Positions 24,420 to 32,546 of a stretch of DNA of 34,684 bases are shown one piece after another. The notes under the pieces are model-generated. The model worked only from the letters and a program-made list of their open reading frames with translations. It did not search any database and was not told the DNA's origin. The stretch covers positions 1 through 34,684 of the forward strand of contig CAXXGE010000045.1 of assembly GCA_963677915.2 (NCBI GenBank), in the 5' to 3' direction. This stretch comes from G963677915 sp963677915 (lineage in GTDB: Bacteria > Bacillota > Clostridia > Lachnospirales > Vallitaleaceae). The translations under genes were made by a program, and so were the position numbers. Positions within the stretch are counted from its first letter, which is position 1. Every line of letters starts with the position of its first letter.

Positions 24420-24457
24420 AGACACAAAGGCTGCTGAAGCCTTTGTGTCTGCTTTAT
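24420..24457 (+). terminator. Stem-loop between dctP and dctQ (partial terminator)
   Basis: A perfect 12-bp stem (AGACACAAAGGC/GCCTTTGTGTCT) with a 7-base loop is followed by GCTTTATT. It probably stabilises dctP mRNA or partly terminates, giving more binding protein than permease. Confidence 0.7.
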
Positions 24458-24470
24458 TAGGAGGTCAGTC

Positions 24471-24998
24471 ATGCCCAGGTTTATTCATGCTTTCGACAAA
24501 ATCAAGCCGGCATACGATGTGGTGTACAAAGTAGTCCTTTTCGTCTGCAAACTGCTCTTGGTGGTCGATATTTTAATTACAGCGATGGCCGTTACAGGAA
24601 GATACGTATCGTTTGTTCCGGACCCTGCATGGAGTGAGGAAATCGTTCTTACATGCATGTCATACATGGCGGTTCTTTCGGCGGCGCTCGCCATCAGAAG
24701 AGGTGCGCATATCCGTATGACCGCTTTCGACAGATACCTGCCGAAACGGGCGATTCTTGCCCTTGATATCTTGGCCGATGTGGCCATCATGATTCTGGCG
24801 GTTGTGATGATTTCGGTCGGCTGGAAATATGCGTCAACGATCGGGCTGAGAGGTTCATACGTCAGCATTCCATCCCTTTCCAGATTCTGGATGTATTTCC
24901 CGATTCCGGTTGCTGGGTTTGCCATGCTGGTATTTGAATTTGAAGCCATCTACAACCATATTAGAAAAATTGTCCTGGGAGAGGGGGAAGCAGCATGA
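24471..24998 (+). CDS. dctQ: TRAP transporter small permease, DctQ family
   Basis: This 175-aa membrane protein has four hydrophobic helices (about 21-42, 55-75, 97-118, 138-160). It has the DctQ pattern WSEEIVLTCMSYMAVLSAALAIRRGAHIRM, with Trp-Ser-Glu-Glu at the start of helix 2. It forms the membrane complex with DctM that uses an ion gradient to take up solute from DctP. AGGAGG precedes the ATG. It overlaps dctM by four bases (ATGA), so translation is coupled. Confidence 0.92.
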   Translation: MPRFIHAFDKIKPAYDVVYKVVLFVCKLLLVVDILITAMAVTGRYVSFVPDPAWSEEIVLTCMSYMAVLSAALAIRRGAHIRMTAFDRYLPKRAILALDILADVAIMILAVVMISVGWKYASTIGLRGSYVSIPSLSRFWMYFPIPVAGFAMLVFEFEAIYNHIRKIVLGEGEAA

Positions 24999-26287
24999 CA
25001 CCGGAAGGAATAGCCATATTGATTCTGCTTGGCAGCTTTTTGATTATGATTCTGCTGAGATTTCCAATTGCATATGCTGTAGCACTGTCAACACTGTTCA
25101 CGCTGCTTTATCAACAGCTGCCACTGACAACCATTGCGCAGCAGATGGTCAAAGGCATCAGCTCCTTCAGTTTGATGGCGGTTCCGTTCTTCATAACGAT
25201 GGGTGTCCTGATGGGCTCCGGAGGCATTTCTGATAAACTGATCGCCCTTGCGAATTCCTTTGTCGGCTGGATGCGAGGTGGTATGGCGATGGTCAACATC
25301 GTGGCATCCTACTTCTTCGGCGGCATCTCCGGTTCAGCGGCTGCCGATACCGCTTCCCTGGGAAGTATCCTTATTCCAATGATGAAGGACCAGGGTTATG
25401 ACGATGACTTTTCCACAGCGGTTACTATCACCTCTTCCTGTGAAGGGTTGCTGGTTCCGCCAAGCCACAATATGGTTATCTATGCGATGACTGCAGGTGG
25501 CATATCGGTAGGAAGCCTTTTCCTCGCCGGTTACCTGCCTGGCGCACTGCTGGCTGTATCCCTTATGATCGGTTCCTACATCATTTCTGTAAAAAGGAAC
25601 TATCCGAAGGGCGACAAATTCAGTATCGTCAACATGCTTAAGCAGTTCAGTGTTTCCTTCTGGGCGCTTGCAGCGGTGCTGATCGTTGTCTTCGGCGTAG
25701 TCGGCGGTGTATTCACAGCGACGGAATCTGCAGCGATTGCAGTCGTTTACAGCCTTATCGTCAGCGTATTCATTTATAAAGGGCTGGACTGGAAAGGTGT
25801 CTGGCGTGTACTTGAGGACTGCATGAACACACTGTCCATCGTTCTGATCCTTATATCAACATCCAGTATCTTCGGTTATCTGTTGACCCGTCTGCATGTG
25901 CCCGATCTGGCGGCCAAAGCCATCATCAACCTGACGGACAATCCGATTGTACTGGCATTGCTTCTCAACCTGATTCTACTGGCACTTGGCATGATTATGG
26001 ACATGGCGCCAATCATCCTGATTGCGACACCGATCCTGCTTCCGATTGCCACATCGATCGGCATTACACCAATCCAGTTCGGTATTATGGTTATCCTGAA
26101 CTGCGGTATCGGCCTTCTGACACCACCAGTAGGAGCGGTCCTGTTCATCGGTTCCGCTGTCGGAAAGGTTCAGATGGAGCGCGTGGTAAAAGCAACGATG
26201 CCGTTCTATATCTGCATGATCATCACGCTTTTGCTTGTGACGTTTGTACCTCAAATCAGCCTGTGGGTGCCGTCACTTTTTGCATAA
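24995..26287 (+). CDS. dctM: TRAP transporter large permease, DctM family
   Basis: This 430-aa protein has about a dozen transmembrane helices. Family motifs include AVPFFITMGVLMGSGGI, GGISGSAAADTASLGSILIP (Na+/substrate site region) and LVPPSHNMVIYA in the N-half, and GIGLLTPPVGAVLF in the C-half. It is the ion-coupled translocating subunit. The Na+ versus H+ question cannot be settled from sequence here. Gene order dctP-dctQ-dctM is standard. It is followed after eight bases by a YcxB-like gene, probably in the same transcript. Confidence 0.95.
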   Translation: MTPEGIAILILLGSFLIMILLRFPIAYAVALSTLFTLLYQQLPLTTIAQQMVKGISSFSLMAVPFFITMGVLMGSGGISDKLIALANSFVGWMRGGMAMVNIVASYFFGGISGSAAADTASLGSILIPMMKDQGYDDDFSTAVTITSSCEGLLVPPSHNMVIYAMTAGGISVGSLFLAGYLPGALLAVSLMIGSYIISVKRNYPKGDKFSIVNMLKQFSVSFWALAAVLIVVFGVVGGVFTATESAAIAVVYSLIVSVFIYKGLDWKGVWRVLEDCMNTLSIVLILISTSSIFGYLLTRLHVPDLAAKAIINLTDNPIVLALLLNLILLALGMIMDMAPIILIATPILLPIATSIGITPIQFGIMVILNCGIGLLTPPVGAVLFIGSAVGKVQMERVVKATMPFYICMIITLLLVTFVPQISLWVPSLFA

Positions 26288-26295
26288 GGAGAGCT

Positions 26296-26760
26296 ATGAA
26301 ATATCAATTCAAATACAGGACGACCGCCTTTGACCTCTGGCGGCTGTCCATGTACAGCATCTATGGATCGATGCTTGCGTCAGTCAATATCATATTCACC
26401 ATTGCGATGTTTCTTTTGGCTTTCAAGTTCTGGGGCAGTGTCAATCCAGGACTGAAGGTGCTGCTGGTTTTGGGCATGAGCCTATTTACAGTCATTCAGC
26501 CGCTGCTTCTCTACTACAAATCAAGGAAGCAGGTTGCCAATGTAAGGGAAGTGTCTATCGGTTTCGGACTCGACGGCGTCCATGTTGAAACGGGCGGCCA
26601 GGTATCAGATATGAAATGGAAAGCGATCAAAGGGATTGCAAGAAAGCCGGGTATGGTTGTGCTTTATTCGACCGGCGGTCAGGGATATATCTTGACAGAC
26701 AAGGTAATGGCGGACAAGAAAGTAAAGTTCTTTGACTATGTAAGTGCCATGATTTCCTAA
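26296..26760 (+). CDS. YcxB-like membrane protein
   Basis: This 154-aa protein has two N-terminal helices (about 30-50 and 55-75). A beta-rich region follows, VSIGFGLDGVHVETGGQVSDMKWKAIKGI then MVVLYSTGGQGYILTDKVM, typical of the PH-like YcxB domain. AAGGAGAG precedes ATG 26296. An in-frame start at 26263 lies inside dctM without a site. Its last codons form the first arm of a terminator. Function is unknown, and its position in the TRAP operon is not something I know to be common. Confidence 0.75.
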   Translation: MKYQFKYRTTAFDLWRLSMYSIYGSMLASVNIIFTIAMFLLAFKFWGSVNPGLKVLLVLGMSLFTVIQPLLLYYKSRKQVANVREVSIGFGLDGVHVETGGQVSDMKWKAIKGIARKPGMVVLYSTGGQGYILTDKVMADKKVKFFDYVSAMIS

Positions 26761-26778
26761 AATCGTGGCACTTTTTTT
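26743..26778 (+). terminator. Terminator of the TRAP operon
   Basis: AGTGCCATGATT pairs with AATCGTGGCACT (one wobble), then a seven-T run. The first arm is inside the YcxB-like gene. Confidence 0.9.
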
Positions 26779-26788
26779 AAAAATCATC

Positions 26789-26817
26789 TTGACTAATCGG
26801 CAAAAAGGCAGTATGAT
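26789..26817 (+). promoter_or_regulatory. Promoter of kdgA-kdgK with adjacent CAGACAA repeats
   Basis: TTGACT (26789-26794), 17 bp, then TATGAT (26812-26817). Just downstream is the odd palindrome TGTCAGACA and two direct CAGACAA copies, candidate regulator sites in the leader. Confidence 0.65.
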
Positions 26818-26870
26818 AGTAACAACAGATGTCAGACAACAGACAACAATATAATTTTTGGAGGCGTACA

Positions 26871-27524
26871 ATGAACAAGTACAAGGTATTGCAGGACGTC
26901 ATCGACAGCGGTGTCGTGGCGGTAATCAGAGCTGAATCGAAGGAACAGGGCATCAAGATCATCGAAGCAGTGAAGAAGGGCGGCATCAAGGCGCTTGAAA
27001 TCACACTGACTGTTCCTGGTGCAGTGGACATCATCAAAGAACTGGTAGAAACATATAAAGATGAAGATGTGATCATCGGTGCCGGTACGGTGCTTGATCC
27101 GGAATCGGCAAGAGCCTGCATCCTCGCTGGTGCAAAGTACGTTGTAAGCCCATGCTTCGATCTTGAGACAATGAAGCTGTGCAACAGATACGCAGTGCCT
27201 ATGATGCCTGGCATCATGACCCCTAAAGAAGCTGTGGCTGCACTCGAAGCCGGAGCGGATATCCTTAAGGTATTCCCTGGCAACCTCTTCGGACCATCGG
27301 TCATCGGTGCTTTCAGAGGGCCGATTCCTCAAGGCAACTACATGCCTACAGGCGGTGTTTCCCTGGACAACGTTGATGAGTGGATCAAACAAGGCGCCAT
27401 CGCAGTGGGTGTCGGCGGCGACCTGACAAAGGGTGCAAAGACAGGCGATTACGCAGCGGTGGAAGCACAAGCGAAAGCCTATGTAGATGCAGTGAAAGCA
27501 GCACGTGTCAAGTACGGCAAGTAA
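26871..27524 (+). CDS. kdgA: 2-dehydro-3-deoxy-phosphogluconate (KDPG) aldolase
   Basis: This 217-aa class I aldolase splits KDPG into pyruvate and glyceraldehyde-3-phosphate, and many members also act on 4-hydroxy-2-oxoglutarate. Schiff-base Lys133 is in ILKVFPGNLFGP. Glu43 is in ALEITLTVPG and Arg20 in VVAVIRAES, all matching the Eda/KdgA family. GGAGG precedes ATG 26871. The frame can be traced to 26829 but without a site. It is the last step of the uronate route encoded around it and is followed after 22 bp by the KDG kinase gene. The symbol eda is also used. Confidence 0.95.
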   Translation: MNKYKVLQDVIDSGVVAVIRAESKEQGIKIIEAVKKGGIKALEITLTVPGAVDIIKELVETYKDEDVIIGAGTVLDPESARACILAGAKYVVSPCFDLETMKLCNRYAVPMMPGIMTPKEAVAALEAGADILKVFPGNLFGPSVIGAFRGPIPQGNYMPTGGVSLDNVDEWIKQGAIAVGVGGDLTKGAKTGDYAAVEAQAKAYVDAVKAARVKYGK

Positions 27525-27546
27525 AATCAAGAAGGAGAAGGCTATA

Positions 27547-28577
27547 ATGAAAAAGAGAATCGTAACACTCGGTGAAATCATGTTGAGATTGTCACCTCCG
27601 GATAAAACAAGATTTGTACAGGCAACAAGCTTCGACGTCATCTACGGCGGAGGCGAGGCCAATGTTGCTGTTTCCCTTGCCAACTACGGTATGCAGGCTG
27701 ATTTCGTATCGAAGCTGCCTGACAACCCGATCGGACAGGCTGCCGTCAACTCTCTGAGACAGTACGGTGTAGGCACTGACCATATCGTCCGCGGCGGCGA
27801 AAGAATCGGTATATACTACCTAGAACACGGCGCATCCATGAGGGCATCCCAGGTCGTTCCCTCACCGACAGGGCGAATTCTTCCATAGCAGAAGCGACGG
27901 CTGCAGATTTCGATTTCGATGCCATTTTCGAAGGCGCTGACTGGTTCCATTTCTCCGGAATCACGCCTGCCCTTGGCAAAGAAGCTGCCATCCTTACTGA
28001 AGAAGCGCTCAAGGCGGCGAAAAGACACGATGTTACAGTGTCTGTCGACCTGAACTACCGCAAGAAGCTGTGGACGCCGGAAGAGGCGAAAGCATGCATG
28101 ACTAACCTGATGCAGTACGTTGATGTGTGCATCGGCAATGAAGAAGACGCAGAAAAAGTGCTTGGTTTCAAACCGGGCGAAACAGACGTGACAAAAGGCG
28201 AGCTTGAACTGGATGGCTACAAGAGCATCTTCAAGCAAATGCAGGAAGCTTTCGATTTCAAATATGTTGTAACAACCCTTCGCGAAAGCCACTCCGCTTC
28301 TGACAACGGCTGGTCCGCTTTGATCTACGACGGTAATGAATTCTACCAGTCCAAGCATTATGACATAAGAATCATCGACCGCGTGGGCGGCGGCGATTCG
28401 TTCTCCGGTGGCCTGATCTACGGCCTGCTGAGTTCGGACGACTTCAAACACGCCCTGGAATTCGCAGTTGGTGCATCCGCGCTGAAACATACGATTTTCG
28501 GCGACTACAACCATGCAACGGTTGCTGAAGTGGAGAACCTGATCCAAGGTGACGCTTCAGGCAGAGTGCAGCGCTAA
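27547..28577 (+). pseudogene. kdgK: 2-dehydro-3-deoxygluconokinase, frameshifted
   Basis: This PfkB-family sugar kinase would phosphorylate KDG to KDPG. The first part (27547-27888) encodes the N-terminal fold with GGGEANVAVSLANYG and ends at a premature TAG. From about 27867 the other frame continues with DRANSSIAEA through to the C-terminal ATP/active-site motif RVGGGDSFSGG (catalytic Asp) and a stop at 28577. Between the codons for QVV and DRAN there are eight bases where family alignment expects about one codon (usually Tyr), so the break is an indel at about 27859-27866. All else is well preserved, so it is a recent mutation or a sequence error. AAGGAG precedes the start, behind kdgA. 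Confidence 0.85.
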
Positions 28578-28598
28578 CATACTAAGCTAACATACTAC
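28573..28598 (+). repeat. Tandem 12/13-bp duplication at the kdgK stop
   Basis: GCTAACATACTA occurs twice head to tail, and the first copy contains the kdgK stop codon TAA. Confidence 0.7.
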
Positions 28599-28639
28599 TC
28601 CTAAGTTATGTAGTTTCATAAATACCCTACTTGCCCCGG

Positions 28640-28690
28640 CCGGAGAATCAAGTTTCTTGATTCTCCGGTCTGCATTTGCAGGCCAAATGC
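28640..28690. repeat. Two palindromes between kdgK and the IclR gene
   Basis: A perfect 13-bp stem (CCGGAGAATCAAG, loop TTT, complement) at 28640-28668 is followed by GCATTTG/CAAATGC at 28672-28690. No T run follows either. They could act as a transcript 3' end or be a dispersed repeat. The rest of the 180-bp gap holds only the regulator promoter. Confidence 0.6.
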
Positions 28691-28704
28691 CGCCGTATTT
28701 GTGA

Positions 28705-28710
28705 TATAAT
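28705..28710 (+). promoter_or_regulatory. Probable -10 box of the IclR gene
   Basis: A perfect TATAAT lies 48 bases before the start. No good -35 is visible at 16-18 bp. Confidence 0.4.
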
Positions 28711-28757
28711 CAGATTCAAATACAAGTGAGTTCAAGTTGCAGCAAGGAGCATTGAAA

Positions 28758-29519
28758 ATGCAAGACAATATTCTTCAGACGGCAGAGCGGGCGCTGGTCA
28801 TCCTGGAATTGCTGGGAGAAGCGCCCATGACAGCCACAGAAATCGGAAAGAAATTGAATCTGAACAAGACGACGGTCCATCGGCTTATGATGACGCTGCT
28901 GTCCCGCGGTTTCGTGGAACGTAAGGAAGACACAGGCGTTTACCAGATTGGACTTAAACTGATTGAATTAAGCAGCATCCGTCTGAATAAAATCGAACTG
29001 AAAACGGAAGCGGACCCCTATCTTAGGCAGCTGGCCAATCGGACAAACCAGTCGGTGCAGCTGGCCATTTTCGACAATGATGAAGCGGTCTATATTGCGA
29101 AGGTCGACCGGTTCACATCGATTCATATGTATTCCCAGATCGGAAAACGCATCCCCATCTACTGTTCTGCCGTAGGCAAGTCCCTGGTTCTGGATATGGA
29201 TGATGCTGATATCAAGGCGATGCTTGACAAACAGGTGTTCAAGGCATTCACAGAGAAGACACCAAAAACAAGTGGAGTGGTTTTGGAAGAAATCAGAGCA
29301 GCGCGGAGAACTGGCTATACCTATGACAATGAGGAACATGAGCTGGGAATTTTCTGCGTCGGGACACCGATCAGGGATTACAGAGGCCAGATTGCTGCGG
29401 CGATATCGCTGGCAGGCTTTGACAGTTCGGTCATTGGCAATCCGGATCATCCACTGGCATTGGAACTTAGAAATGCAGCTGTAGAAATATCAAAGAGAAT
29501 GGGATACGTTAGAAAGTGA
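28758..29519 (+). CDS. IclR-family transcriptional regulator (KdgR-like)
   Basis: This 253-aa regulator has an N-terminal winged helix (about 5-65, with MTATEIGKKLNLNKTTVHRLMMTLLSRGFV) and a C-terminal IclR effector domain (about 75-250, including CSAVGKSLV and GYTYDNEEHELGIFCVGTPI). The family contains KdgR, which responds to KDG, and its place between kdgAK and kduID fits that role. The ATG at 28758 follows AAGGAG by eight bases. The frame extends to 28737 with a TTG. A candidate operator lies before kduI. It could repress or activate; this is not decided by sequence. Confidence 0.88.
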   Translation: MQDNILQTAERALVILELLGEAPMTATEIGKKLNLNKTTVHRLMMTLLSRGFVERKEDTGVYQIGLKLIELSSIRLNKIELKTEADPYLRQLANRTNQSVQLAIFDNDEAVYIAKVDRFTSIHMYSQIGKRIPIYCSAVGKSLVLDMDDADIKAMLDKQVFKAFTEKTPKTSGVVLEEIRAARRTGYTYDNEEHELGIFCVGTPIRDYRGQIAAAISLAGFDSSVIGNPDHPLALELRNAAVEISKRMGYVRK

Positions 29520-29587
29520 ATGATAAGACGGCTTGGTCGCAGATGTTGCGATTGAGCCGTTTTCAATTTTTGGTAAACTTTACTTCA

Positions 29588-29616
29588 TTGACATTTCTCC
29601 GATTAGTTGCTATAAT
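29588..29616 (+). promoter_or_regulatory. Consensus promoter of kduI-kduD
   Basis: A perfect TTGACA (29588-29593), 17 bp and a perfect TATAAT (29611-29616). Such a strong promoter implies control by a repressor. Confidence 0.88.
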
Positions 29617-29624
29617 ACTACTAT

Positions 29625-29645
29625 AAATGAAACGCGGTTACAAAT
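29625..29645. promoter_or_regulatory. Operator-like imperfect palindrome before kduI
   Basis: ATGAAAC, GCG, GTTACAA lies nine bases after the -10 box. It resembles KdgR-type sites (ATGAAAC with GTTTCAT) with two mismatches in the right half. It also resembles a cre-like TGAAA-CG-TTACA site. Either the IclR regulator or CcpA could bind. Confidence 0.45.
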
Positions 29646-29693
29646 AGTGAAACTAATGCGACACAGTCGCTTTGCTTTATCAAGGAGGAAGAT

Positions 29694-30536
29694 ATGATAG
29701 TAAGGGAACCATCCAATTCAAGAGACGCAAAACATTATACAACCGACAGGCTCAGGGAGGAATTCCTCATCCAGGCACTTTTTCAACCTGACAAAATCCA
29801 GAGGGTGTACAGCCATATAGATCGAATCATCACAATGGGATTCTGCCCGGCAGATAAAGCGCTGGAGCTGGGAGAAGGACTCGATACGCAGAAATCACTG
29901 GGCACAGACTTTTTCCTTGAGCGCCGAGAGCTTGGAACAATCAATGTGGGCGGTCCTGGCACAATCGAGGTAGACGGCGAATCATATGTCATGAAGCATA
30001 AAGACGGGCTCTATGTTGGGATGGGGGCGAAGCAAATCGTTTTCAAGAGCGATGATGCTGCGAATCCTTCCAAGTTCTATACGCTGAGTGCACCTGCGCA
30101 TATGCATTATCCGAACGTGCATGTGGATGTGGAGAAGGCGAAGAAAGTGCCGCTGGGAGATGGGAAGACAGCCAACAAGAGGGTCATCTACCAGTTCCTT
30201 CATCCTGAAGTCATGGACACGTGCCAACTCAGCATGGGACTCACGACAATGGACAGCGGCAATGTCTGGAACACGATGCCATGCCATACCCATGAGCGCC
30301 GTATGGAAGTCTATTTCTATTTCGAGCTGCCTGAAGACGGCGTTGTTTTCCATATGATGGGAGAACCGACGGAAACAAGACATATCATCATGAGAAACGA
30401 AGAAGCGGTCATCTCACCGAGCTGGTCGATCCATTCAGGGTGCGGCACGACGAACTACAGCTTCATCTGGGGCATGGTGGGTGAAAACAAGACATTCAAC
30501 GACATGGACCACATAGATATGATGGCAATTAGATAA
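29694..30536 (+). CDS. kduI: 5-dehydro-4-deoxy-D-glucuronate isomerase
   Basis: This 280-aa cupin-fold enzyme converts 5-keto-4-deoxyuronate, produced from unsaturated galacturonate, to 2,5-diketo-3-deoxygluconate. Zinc ligands align with the E. coli enzyme: H198 and H200 (in CHTHERRMEVYFYF), E205 and H247 (SIHSGCG). Length matches the family (278-280 aa). AAGGAGG precedes the ATG. kduD follows directly, and the two act in sequence. Confidence 0.96.
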   Translation: MIVREPSNSRDAKHYTTDRLREEFLIQALFQPDKIQRVYSHIDRIITMGFCPADKALELGEGLDTQKSLGTDFFLERRELGTINVGGPGTIEVDGESYVMKHKDGLYVGMGAKQIVFKSDDAANPSKFYTLSAPAHMHYPNVHVDVEKAKKVPLGDGKTANKRVIYQFLHPEVMDTCQLSMGLTTMDSGNVWNTMPCHTHERRMEVYFYFELPEDGVVFHMMGEPTETRHIIMRNEEAVISPSWSIHSGCGTTNYSFIWGMVGENKTFNDMDHIDMMAIR

Positions 30537-30556
30537 AAGTGGAAGGCGGAAAGAAT

Positions 30557-31318
30557 ATGTTAATGGAACGATTTGGATTGAAAGGCCGTGTGGCAATTGT
30601 CACCGGCAGCAGCAGGGGACTGGGTCAGGCTATCTGCATCGCGCTGGCAGAGGCGGGCGCTGAGGTGTTTGGCGTATCCCACGGCCCTTCCGATCAGACA
30701 AAAAAACTGGTAGAGGAAGCAGGCGGCAGGTTCGAGTATATCGGGGCGGACCTGGGGGATGCTTCGGTGCTTAAAGTTGTTGTGGACAAGGCTGTCGAAG
30801 TATATGGCAAGGTCGATATTCTCGTCAACAATGCGGGCACAATCAGAAGAGAGGATGCCCTCGAATTCAGCGAAAAGGACTGGGACGACGTCATGAACCT
30901 CAACCTGAAAAGCGTGTTCTTCCTGAGTCAGGCGGTTGCCAAGCGGTTCGTTGCACAAGGGTCGGGCGGCAAGATCGTCAACATCGCTTCGATGCTTTCC
31001 TATCAGGGCGGCATCCGGGTGCCTTCCTATACATCCAGCAAGTCGGGTGTCATGGGCTTGACGAAGGCGCTTGCCACCGAATGGGCGAAGTACGGCATCA
31101 ACGTGAACGGCATCGCGCCCGGGTATATGGCTACCGACAACACGAAGCAGCTTCGGGAAGATGAAGCGCGCTACAACGAAATCCTGGGCAGGATTCCTGC
31201 AGGGCGCTGGGGCGAGCCTTCAGACCTTGCGGGGCCGGTGGTTTTCCTTGCATCAGAAAACGCCGACTACATCAACGGATTCACCCTTGCTGTAGACGGC
31301 GGTTGGCTGGCCAGATAA
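30557..31318 (+). CDS. kduD: 2-dehydro-3-deoxy-D-gluconate 5-dehydrogenase
   Basis: This 253-aa short-chain dehydrogenase reduces 2,5-diketo-3-deoxygluconate to KDG with NAD(P)H. The cofactor motif TGSSRGLG is at 16-23 and NNAG at 91-94. The catalytic residues are S145, Y158 and K162 (SYTSSKSG). The start at ATG 30557 is preferred, with GGCGGAAAG upstream; GTG 30539 would place it almost against the kduI stop. It is 20 bp behind kduI, and the pair ends at a terminator inside the convergent araC gene. Confidence 0.94.
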   Translation: MLMERFGLKGRVAIVTGSSRGLGQAICIALAEAGAEVFGVSHGPSDQTKKLVEEAGGRFEYIGADLGDASVLKVVVDKAVEVYGKVDILVNNAGTIRREDALEFSEKDWDDVMNLNLKSVFFLSQAVAKRFVAQGSGGKIVNIASMLSYQGGIRVPSYTSSKSGVMGLTKALATEWAKYGINVNGIAPGYMATDNTKQLREDEARYNEILGRIPAGRWGEPSDLAGPVVFLASENADYINGFTLAVDGGWLAR

Positions 31319-31336
31319 TTGAATTGAAGTACTGAA

Positions 31337-32527
31337 TCAATGAAGATTCCGATAATCACGAGGGGAGATACCCTCGTGATTTTTAAATGCCCGGGTAAAT
31401 GCGATGGGGATGGGGTAGCCGACTTTCTCGCCGATTTCCCTGACGGTCAGCTCGGTGCTCTCAAGCAGTTCCTTGGCCTTGTTCATCCTGAAGGCTGTCA
31501 GATAGTCCTTGAAATTGACTTCCAGCTCTTCCTTGAACAGACGGGACAGATACGAGTCGGTGACATGCAGCCTTGATGCAAGTTCCTGGAGGGACAGGTC
31601 GCCGGCGTAATCTGCCTCGATGATTCTTATGATCCGCTTCATGTAAGGATGTGAGGCTTCCGCTGCTGCGCTGCTGTCGTCAAGGCACATGGAGACGACT
31701 TCCTTGAGCCAGACCTGCACCTGTGTGATGTCGTCGAAGGTCCTGTCGAAGTAGGTGATGCTGTCGTTCAGCCTTGCAATCAGTTCGTAGTCCTGCTGCT
31801 GGGCATACAGGTGTCGGATGGTCGATCCGATCAGCTCCTTGAAGATATAAATAGCCCTCGAGTCGGAGGCGTGGTGTTTCCTGAGGCTTGCGACAAGCTC
31901 GTCGATTGTATCCGAAGCCTGGCGGCAGTCGTGTTTTGCCAGGTATTCCTGAAAATACTGGAGGTATTTGTAGTCGATCAGGTCGACGGTCTCGGAGGCC
32001 TGCCTGTCGTCTGCATGGGTCAGCAGGCCCATGCCATTGACAAACCGGTACTGGGACAGCTGTCGAAGCTTCTTGTAGGCTGGGGAGAGGTCGGCTGGCT
32101 TGGCGCATGGTGCGCTGACAAAGGCGGCGACGGATGCGCCGTACTTAGCTTGGAGTGCCGAATTGAATTTCTGGAAGGCGTCGTCGAGGAGGCTGCGGAT
32201 CTGGTCTGCGCTCAAGGCATCCGGTGCTGTCATCACGAGGGTGCGGGTGTAAGGCAGCAGATTGAGAACAGTGACGGTTTCCAGCGGTGTGCCGTCGGTC
32301 AGTGATTCAAAGACGGTCTGGAGCTGTTTTTTCCACGCCGTTACAGTTTCCGGCGGCAGCTGGTCGATGGTCCTTTTCAGTATGTTGTCCAGATGGGCGT
32401 GCAGAATCAAGTAGCTGCTGTTTTCTGGCAAGCCAAGAAGGCCTTCCAGATGGGAATCGACCCAGTCCGGCGGCAGCGTTTCGTTCAGCAGGCCCGTCAG
32501 GTACAGCTCGTTTTGTTGGCTGTTCAT
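31337..32527 (-). CDS. AraC-family transcriptional regulator
   Basis: This 396-aa protein has a long N-terminal region (1-280) with no recognised sensor fold. Its C-terminal AraC domain (about 295-395) has DLSLQELASRLHVTDSYLSRLFKEE and VGYPIPIAFTRAFKNHEGISPRDYR. The layout resembles YesN-type regulators but there is no receiver domain at the N-terminus. The start at 32527 has AAGGAGG seven bases upstream, and the ATG at 32533 is too close to it. It lies 19 bp behind gntR on the same strand, likely one operon. Targets are probably the uronate genes. The kduID terminator is embedded in its last codons. Confidence 0.87.
   Translation of the reverse strand: MNSQQNELYLTGLLNETLPPDWVDSHLEGLLGLPENSSYLILHAHLDNILKRTIDQLPPETVTAWKKQLQTVFESLTDGTPLETVTVLNLLPYTRTLVMTAPDALSADQIRSLLDDAFQKFNSALQAKYGASVAAFVSAPCAKPADLSPAYKKLRQLSQYRFVNGMGLLTHADDRQASETVDLIDYKYLQYFQEYLAKHDCRQASDTIDELVASLRKHHASDSRAIYIFKELIGSTIRHLYAQQQDYELIARLNDSITYFDRTFDDITQVQVWLKEVVSMCLDDSSAAAEASHPYMKRIIRIIEADYAGDLSLQELASRLHVTDSYLSRLFKEELEVNFKDYLTAFRMNKAKELLESTELTVREIGEKVGYPIPIAFTRAFKNHEGISPRDYRNLH
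31355..31385 (+). terminator. Terminator of kduI-kduD, inside the araC coding end
   Basis: A perfect 10-bp stem (ATCACGAGGG/CCCTCGTGAT, 6-base loop) is followed by TTTT. The same bases on the minus strand encode the conserved HEGISPRD segment of the AraC protein. Confidence 0.85.
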
Positions 32528-32546
32528 ATGCATCCCTCCTTGAACA

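Noticed and set aside
27859..27888. Programmed ribosomal frameshift in kdgK
   Set aside because: No slippery heptamer or downstream pseudoknot seen, and KDG kinases are not known to need one; mutation or sequence error is simpler.
27816..28547. 243-aa minus-strand ORF opposite kdgK
   Set aside because: The plus strand encodes clear PfkB motifs; this frame has none.
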